Shown here one piece after another: positions 14,001-18,452 of a DNA stretch of 18,452 bases. A program made the position numbers and the translations under genes. Source of the DNA: CAZMVU01 sp964569295. Lineage in GTDB: Bacteria > Hydrogenedentota > Hydrogenedentia > Hydrogenedentales > JAGMZX01. The stretch is from contig CAZMVU010000086.1 of NCBI GenBank assembly GCA_964569295.1, positions 1 to 18,452 of the forward strand, in the 5' to 3' direction. Every line of letters begins with the position of its first letter. Within the stretch, counting starts at the first letter, position 1. The notes below the pieces were generated by a model, which was not told the origin of the DNA, did no database searches, and saw nothing but the letters and a program-made list of their open reading frames with translations.

Positions 14001-14456
14001 GTGGCCAATCTTACATCGGTATTCCGGGATGAAATCCGCCGGCAGGCACGCAAAGAATTAAAAACGATAACTGAAGAGTTTCGACGCCGGCTGATTGAAC
14101 AACGCAAAGAAGTGACCGCCCTCAAGCGGCGCGTCGAGGCACTCGAGAAGCAAAACAACCGGCTGCATAAGCGCATGCAGAAGGCTGAGCCGGACGTGGA
14201 GGCGTCCGCCCAGCCGGAAGAGAAGCCTGCGGTGGATCGTGCGCGTTTCTCGGGCAAGAACATTCAGCGCATGCGCCAGAAGCTGCGGCTGACGCAGCCT
14301 GAAATGGCGAAACTCGCCGGGGTGAGTCCGCAGTCAGTGTACCAGTGGGAGAGCAAGGAAGGCCCATTGCGCCTGCGCAAGAGCACGAAGGAGGCACTGC
14401 TTCGGATACGCGGCATGGGTATTCGTGAGGCGCGCCGCGCACTCGAAAGCTCCTGA
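14001..14456 (+). CDS. Coiled-coil plus helix-turn-helix (XRE-like) DNA-binding protein
   Basis: This 151-residue protein starts with GTG, supported by AAGGAG at 13987-13992. Residues 5-60 are charged and heptad-rich (EIRRQARKELKTITEEFRRR, then LKRRVEALEKQNNRLHKRM), predicting a coiled coil for dimerisation. A low-complexity linker precedes an HTH at about 82-125 (NIQRMRQKLRLTQPEMAKLA, then GVSPQSVYQWE). It ends with TKEALLRIRGMGIREARRAL. The layout matches from memory a widespread but uncharacterised family beginning 'MANI..VLKEEI.RLARKE.R'. The role is probably transcriptional regulation. Targets are unknown; its own palindrome at 13955-13968 and the next gene, 243 bases downstream, are possible. 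Confidence 0.85.
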   Translation: MANLTSVFRDEIRRQARKELKTITEEFRRRLIEQRKEVTALKRRVEALEKQNNRLHKRMQKAEPDVEASAQPEEKPAVDRARFSGKNIQRMRQKLRLTQPEMAKLAGVSPQSVYQWESKEGPLRLRKSTKEALLRIRGMGIREARRALESS

Positions 14457-14492
14457 TAACCTGCATTGGCGCTGAAGCGGGCGCCTGAGCAG

Positions 14493-14501
14493 CCCCCCCC
14501 C
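14493..14501. repeat. C9 homopolymer upstream of the cohesin/dockerin gene
   Basis: Nine consecutive cytosines lie in the 243-base gap between the HTH gene and the multidomain surface protein. The gap also holds a CTTCTTCTTCTT tract near 14578. Such tracts can slip during replication. A frame runs through this tract in phase with the downstream gene, but it probably is not translated. Confidence 0.6.
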
Positions 14502-14699
14502 AATACCTGCAAACTATCATGGGTCGTTCTGGCCGCGTGCGGAAGGATCCATGATTTCATTTTGCGGCGAAAAAACGCTTCTTCTTCTTCCCGCCTATGC
14601 ACGGCCACTGAATATGCGGCGTGGGAGCGCGTCCAATACAGTACGGCCGGCGCCCCGCTAACAATCGTGCCGGCCAGAATCACTGGAGGAGCGCATATC

Positions 14700-17600
14700 A
14701 TGCGACAGCATCATGAGATTCATCGGCTGATAGCAGCTGCCTGCACGCTGCTGCTTCTGGCTACACCTGGGGCCTTGGCCGGCGTGCGCGCCCCCGAACA
14801 ATTGGAAGCGCCGGCCAAACGCACGGCCGCCAAAGCTGGCGGAAAAACACCGGCGCAAGTGGGTATGCGCCGTGCGCCCGAACGCGGCAACACGCGCCAC
14901 GCGGTGCGGTCCATGCCCACGCAGGAAAAAGCCTTTTCGGAAGGGGATTTCCTGCTGACGGAAGATCCGCTCGATGTAAACTATCCCGCCATGACCGCCG
15001 GGGAGGATGCCTATTTCGTCGTGGCTGAGTGGACCTACGAGGAAAACGACCGGGATGTGACCGGTTTTATTGTGCCGTTGGATGAGGAGGCGCCGTTGGT
15101 TTCCGTCCATGTCGACGGATCCACGGCAGATTCTTTCGCCCCCGCGGTGGCCTACGCGCCGGACCTCGGGTTGTACCTGGTGGTTTGGGAGGACTTCGAG
15201 GGCGCGGTAAGCAATATATACGGCGCCTTCGTGAACAGGGCGGGTGAGAAAGCGAGCGAATCGTTCATTGTCGCTGGCACAGAAGATGAGGAGTTCGCGC
15301 CGGCGGTGGCCTATACAGGACTCGGAGATTTCGTGGTGCTCTATGGAGCGGCAGCGGACTATACCCTCGCCTCGGGTTTCCTGAACACGTACGCCACGCG
15401 CGTAAACATGGACGAGGAAGGTGCCATTGGTCTCGGCGACGAGATGCTGGTTGCGGAAGACAGCGCCTTTCCCACAGCAGCGCGCGTAAACGACGAGTTG
15501 GTGCTGGTGGCTTACCAGCGGCTGTATGAGCGTACTGAGGGCGATGTGTTCGACTGGGATTGGGATGTGGCCGCACGCGGCGTGAACTGGGAAGGCACAC
15601 CCGCCGGGGCGCCCCTGGAACTCGGCAATAGCGAGGTGCCGGAAACCTTACCGGCCGTGGCTTATGCGCCCGAGACGCAGCAGGCGGTAGCCGCGTGGGA
15701 AACGGGGCGCGGCGGCACAGACCGTGACATCGAGGCGGCTTCGTTTTCCGTGAACAGCGACGCCTCATTAGGCGATCCGGCGGTCTACACCGCTTTTGAC
15801 TCCCCCTACTTCGACGGCGAGCCGCATCTTGCGTGGGATGCCGGGAACGCCGCGTTTCTCTTAACGTGGCAGCATGATTTCGAAGACCTTGATGGCGACA
15901 TCTTCACGATCGAACTGGATGCCGACGGTGATCCCATAGGCGAGGTGCAGGCCGCCATACAGACCGAAGCCGAGCAGCGCACACCCGCGGTGGCCGCGTT
16001 GAACGGCTGGTTCCTCGTGGTGTGGGCGGAATACATCGAAGACAGTTTCGACCTGGTTGCCCGTTTCTACGAAGCCGATGGCAGTTGCGCGCCCCCGCCC
16101 GCACCCGCAAACCTCGAGGCGGTCCCGGACGACACGGAAGGCCAAGTGCGTCTGATGTGGGACACTGTGCCCGGCGCGGAAGGCTATCACGTCTATTACG
16201 AAGGAGCGGCCGGTAACCCGGAGTCTGGCGGTATCACGGGTACGAGCGGCGTGCTGACCGTGTCCGGACTCGAAGGCGGCACAAACTACTGCTTCACCGT
16301 GACCGCTTTCGACGCATGTGGGGAGAGCGCGCCATCGGATGAAGCGTGCGCCGTGCCTGCGAATGGCAGCGTGGGCGATGGCCGTACGCTGCGGATACCC
16401 GCAAGCATCACGCCGGACGGCCATGCCCTCGAGGCGGCCGTGCTCCTTGATGATGCCTCGGGCGTGTTCAGCTTTCGTGTGGCTGTGTGCTATCCGTCTG
16501 AGCTGACGTTCGAGAACGCCGTGACGGGCAGTCTCAACCCGGGCTGGAGCCTCGCGGTGAACAATAGCGGGGGCGTGGTGACCGTGAGCGCGAGTGGCAC
16601 ATCGGCCTTGAGCGGGTCGGGCAGCATCGCACGGCTGCGCTTTGGTGTGCCCGACACGAGCGACGGGGGCAACCTTACCTTCTGCGACACAGCAGCCCTC
16701 AAGCTTAACGACGGCCAGATTGCGCTTGGTACGCCGGTGGACGGCTCGTATGCCGCCCCTGCCGGCTTTACCTGGGGTGACCTCGCGAATGCCCCCGGCC
16801 AGGCGCCTGACATCACTTGTGACGATATTGTGGGCGGGCTTGACGCCGCGCTCATGCTGCGCTGGGATGTGGGCCTCACTGATGTACTTTACAGTTGCCC
16901 GGACAACACACCGTATACCTACCCCGACTTCCCGCCCGGCGGCGACGTGAACGGCGACGGCGTGCTGGGCGGACTCGACGCCTCGCTCGTCTTGCGCTAT
17001 GACGCCGGCGTCATCGATTGCTTCCCCGCGGACACCGATTGCGATGGCACCGGTCCGGGTAAGGCCGCCATCAAGCAGGTCGGCGAGCGGGTGCTGTCGT
17101 TGCCGGTGGCGGGCGCACTGCCCGGCAATGGTGAGGTGCTCGAGGTGCCTGTGCACATCGACGACGCCTCCGGCGTGTTCAGCTACCGGGTATCGCTGCG
17201 CTATCCCGAAAGGGCTCTGCGTTTAGAGGAGACTGCGGCTGGCGGCCTGACGACGGACTGGTTGGGGCCAGTACGCAACAATGCGGATGGCATTGTGACT
17301 GTCGCGGGTTCCGGCACGGAGTCCGCGAATGGTCCGGGCACGCTCGTAACCCTCCGGTTCACCGTGGTTGAAGATGCGGAGCCGGTGGCGCTCACCTTCG
17401 AAAACACCACGCGCCTCAACGATGGCAACATCCTTGTGCGCACGCAAGATGCCACGATGGACCCCGGCGCTGCCCAGCTTGTGGTGACACCGGCAACGGA
17501 CTACAGCTTCGGGGCGGTCATGCCCGGCGCCGATGTCGAAACGGCGTTCACGGTGCGCAACACCGGTACCGCCGCCGCCACAGGCGCTGCCACAGTCAGC

Positions 17601-17915
17601 GGCACGGGGTTCAGCGTGATCTCCGGCGCCAGCTATACCCTCGAACCCGATGCCACCGCACAGGTGCGGGTGCGCTTTGCCCCGCAGGAAGCGGGCGATT
17701 TCAACGGCATGCTCACCCTTACCGGCGACCCGGACGGGGCACTCACCGTTGCTCTCGACGGAACCGGTGCGAACAAGGGCAGCATGGGCTGTGCAGCGGG
17801 CACGGGCATCGGCGACACCAGCCGCGGCGATGTGCTCGTACTGGCGCTGGCAGCGGTTGGCGTGATCGCGTGGACCCGCCGCCGCCAGGTGAAAACGGCC
17901 GCTGTCAGTTCGTGA
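14700..17915 (+). CDS. Exported multidomain protein: seven propeller-like repeats, FN3, cohesin-like, dockerin, cohesin-like, ASH-like, CTERM tail
   Basis: This protein has 1071 residues. Its signal peptide includes LIAAACTLLLLATPGALAG. Residues about 95-445 hold seven repeats spaced 51-60 residues (for example APAVAYAPDLGLYLVVWED, TPAVAALNGWFLVVWAE), suggesting a seven-bladed beta-propeller. FN3 lies at about 466-554. Cohesin-like domains at about 562-682 and 797-922 share DDASGVFS(F/Y)RV. Between them is a dockerin pair: DITCDDIVGGLDAALMLR and GDVNGDGVLGGLDASLVLR, both fitting the calcium-loop pattern with D at 1, 5 and 12. An ASH/choice-of-anchor-like domain is at about 927-1024. The end has GCAAGTG (from 1030), a membrane segment DVLVLALAAVGVIAW and RRR, the tripartite form of MYXO/JDVT-CTERM-like sorting tails. 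The start is set by GGAGGA at 14685-14690; a TTG start at 14466 was rejected. It is probably surface-anchored, with an adhesive or scaffold role inferred. Confidence 0.88.
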   Translation: MRQHHEIHRLIAAACTLLLLATPGALAGVRAPEQLEAPAKRTAAKAGGKTPAQVGMRRAPERGNTRHAVRSMPTQEKAFSEGDFLLTEDPLDVNYPAMTAGEDAYFVVAEWTYEENDRDVTGFIVPLDEEAPLVSVHVDGSTADSFAPAVAYAPDLGLYLVVWEDFEGAVSNIYGAFVNRAGEKASESFIVAGTEDEEFAPAVAYTGLGDFVVLYGAAADYTLASGFLNTYATRVNMDEEGAIGLGDEMLVAEDSAFPTAARVNDELVLVAYQRLYERTEGDVFDWDWDVAARGVNWEGTPAGAPLELGNSEVPETLPAVAYAPETQQAVAAWETGRGGTDRDIEAASFSVNSDASLGDPAVYTAFDSPYFDGEPHLAWDAGNAAFLLTWQHDFEDLDGDIFTIELDADGDPIGEVQAAIQTEAEQRTPAVAALNGWFLVVWAEYIEDSFDLVARFYEADGSCAPPPAPANLEAVPDDTEGQVRLMWDTVPGAEGYHVYYEGAAGNPESGGITGTSGVLTVSGLEGGTNYCFTVTAFDACGESAPSDEACAVPANGSVGDGRTLRIPASITPDGHALEAAVLLDDASGVFSFRVAVCYPSELTFENAVTGSLNPGWSLAVNNSGGVVTVSASGTSALSGSGSIARLRFGVPDTSDGGNLTFCDTAALKLNDGQIALGTPVDGSYAAPAGFTWGDLANAPGQAPDITCDDIVGGLDAALMLRWDVGLTDVLYSCPDNTPYTYPDFPPGGDVNGDGVLGGLDASLVLRYDAGVIDCFPADTDCDGTGPGKAAIKQVGERVLSLPVAGALPGNGEVLEVPVHIDDASGVFSYRVSLRYPERALRLEETAAGGLTTDWLGPVRNNADGIVTVAGSGTESANGPGTLVTLRFTVVEDAEPVALTFENTTRLNDGNILVRTQDATMDPGAAQLVVTPATDYSFGAVMPGADVETAFTVRNTGTAAATGAATVSGTGFSVISGASYTLEPDATAQVRVRFAPQEAGDFNGMLTLTGDPDGALTVALDGTGANKGSMGCAAGTGIGDTSRGDVLVLALAAVGVIAWTRRRQVKTAAVSS

Positions 17916-18138
17916 CTTTGGGGTCCAGGCGCACCGTAAACGCCTTATGGCGGAGCGCTTCGGGGATCGTGTACCGCACGGTGCTCGAAGCGCTCCCCTC
18001 GGGGAGGGCTACAAGCCAGCTCCAACCGGGGGGATTACCCCCCGCTAACCCTAGGTATGTAATGTCCTGAACCGAACGCTATTGCCAATTGTCGTCAGGG
18101 GGAAGAATAATTGGCGCTGGTCCGCACACGTTGGTGCC
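17905..18138 (-). pseudogene. C-terminal remnant of an unidentified gene
   Basis: Read on the minus strand, this frame gives a protein-like tail, with YLGLAGGNPPGWSWLVALPE, STVRYTIPEALRHKAF and TVRLDPKVTN before a TGA stop (17907-17905). Codon third positions are GC-rich, as in the real genes here. Upstream in the same frame is PAPIILPPDDNWQ, interrupted by an amber codon at 18081-18079 and closed by TAA at 18141-18139. There is no plausible start. About 25 bases further on lies repeat copy C, so the gene was probably truncated. Its stop overlaps the convergent multidomain gene by 11 bases. The family is not recognised. Confidence 0.5.
18027..18044. repeat. GC hairpin
   Basis: CGGGGGG-ATTA-CCCCCCG is a perfect 7-bp stem with a 4-base loop, inside the gene remnant. 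A second one, CTCCC-CTCG-GGGAG, lies at 17993-18006. Neither has a T run. They might help end transcription of the gene stopping at 17915, but coding content of the remnant explains them equally well. Confidence 0.35.
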
Positions 18139-18162
18139 TTAAAGATCGTAACGGGCAATAAA

Positions 18163-18390
18163 AACCGGCGTAATTCTTTAGCCGTATGGCGCAAGGGAGC
18201 GCACTTGTTCCGCCAATCTGCCCTGTGACAGCGAATACCAACGTGCGGCCGCGATAGCCATGGCGTCGCCGCCACTTTGGAGTGCGGTGGCTTGCCACCG
18301 CTATTGCGCGCGTGGGCTGAAGTGCAGGCATTTGTCCAAGGCGGGAGAGCAACCGTACGCAGTCACCAGCGGTGTCCTTGAATCCTTCTC
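18163..18390 (-). repeat. Dispersed ~220-bp repeat, copy C (inverted)
   Basis: The reverse complement aligns with copy A at 59-280 over its full length. Shared words are GAGAAGGATTCAAGGACAC, TGCGTACGGTT, GCACTTCAGCCCACGCGCG, CCATGGCTATC and GGCTAAAGAAT. The palindrome GGTGGC-TT-GCCACC is at 18286-18299. No significant gene is seen between here and the window end. Confidence 0.75.
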
Positions 18391-18452
18391 GAGCTCATGA
18401 GCAGGCCACTTGGGCTGGAGGCCACGCGGCTTTTTTCTCCCGGCTTGCGCGC

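Noticed and set aside
14466..14699. 78-codon N-terminal extension of the multidomain protein from a TTG
   Set aside because: ATG 14700 has a strong GGAGGA site and begins a clear signal peptide. The extension would bury the signal and runs through a C9 tract.
18425..18442. T6 tract near the window end as an intrinsic terminator
   Set aside because: The only pairing before it (GCC-ACGC-GGC) has a 3-bp stem, too weak, and the feature is cut by the window edge.

Overview
The window is GC-rich and contains seven intact protein genes, one gene remnant and an unusual amount of repeat-laden intergenic DNA. Several traits point to an uncultured bacterium of the Hydrogenedentota / Planctomycetota / Lentisphaerota type: a pseudopilin with the DUF1559-like 'H-x-DG' tail, very large secreted glycoside-hydrolase-like proteins, cohesin/dockerin modules, a Cys-containing C-terminal sorting tail, and palindromic intergenic repeats. 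This assignment is an inference from gene style. No rRNA, tRNA, CRISPR array or transposase gene was found.

Layout. Positions 1-418: a dispersed repeat (copy A), then a promoter with a perfect TATAAT. 419-1396 (+): a DUF1559-type pseudopilin. 1397-2128: non-coding, with a large nested inverted-repeat element. 2129-4978 (-): a secreted GH78-type alpha-L-rhamnosidase fused to an L,D-transpeptidase (YkuD) domain. 4979-5088: a divergent control region with a perfect 8-bp inverted repeat. 5089-6573 (+): a polytopic membrane protein resembling GT-C/TMTC-type glycosyltransferases. 6628-11361 (+): a 1577-residue secreted GH38 alpha-mannosidase homologue whose zinc-binding motifs appear to be lost. 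11369-11962 (-): a nitroreductase. 12049-12732 (+): a YafK/LdtF-like L,D-transpeptidase-family protein. 12733-14000: 1.27 kb of repeats and hairpins. 14001-14456 (+): a coiled-coil plus HTH DNA-binding protein. 14700-17915 (+): a 1071-residue exported multidomain protein (seven propeller-like repeats, FN3, cohesin-like, dockerin, cohesin-like, ASH-like domain, sorting tail). 17905-18138 (-): a C-terminal gene remnant. 18163-18390: repeat copy C, inverted relative to copy A.

How the genes may work together. Most of the long genes concern the cell envelope and glycans: two proteins with the L,D-transpeptidase fold, a rhamnosidase, a likely GT-C membrane protein followed by a degenerate GH38 protein, and a surface-anchored cohesin/dockerin protein. 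The most unusual items are the rhamnosidase / L,D-transpeptidase fusion, which has a Shine-Dalgarno and ATG exactly at the domain junction, and the apparent GH38 pseudo-enzyme. The two plus-strand genes at 5089 and 6628 both lack a Shine-Dalgarno sequence and both have a well-spaced promoter ending 6-8 bases before the ATG, which suggests leaderless mRNAs. All functional links are inference; no searches were run.
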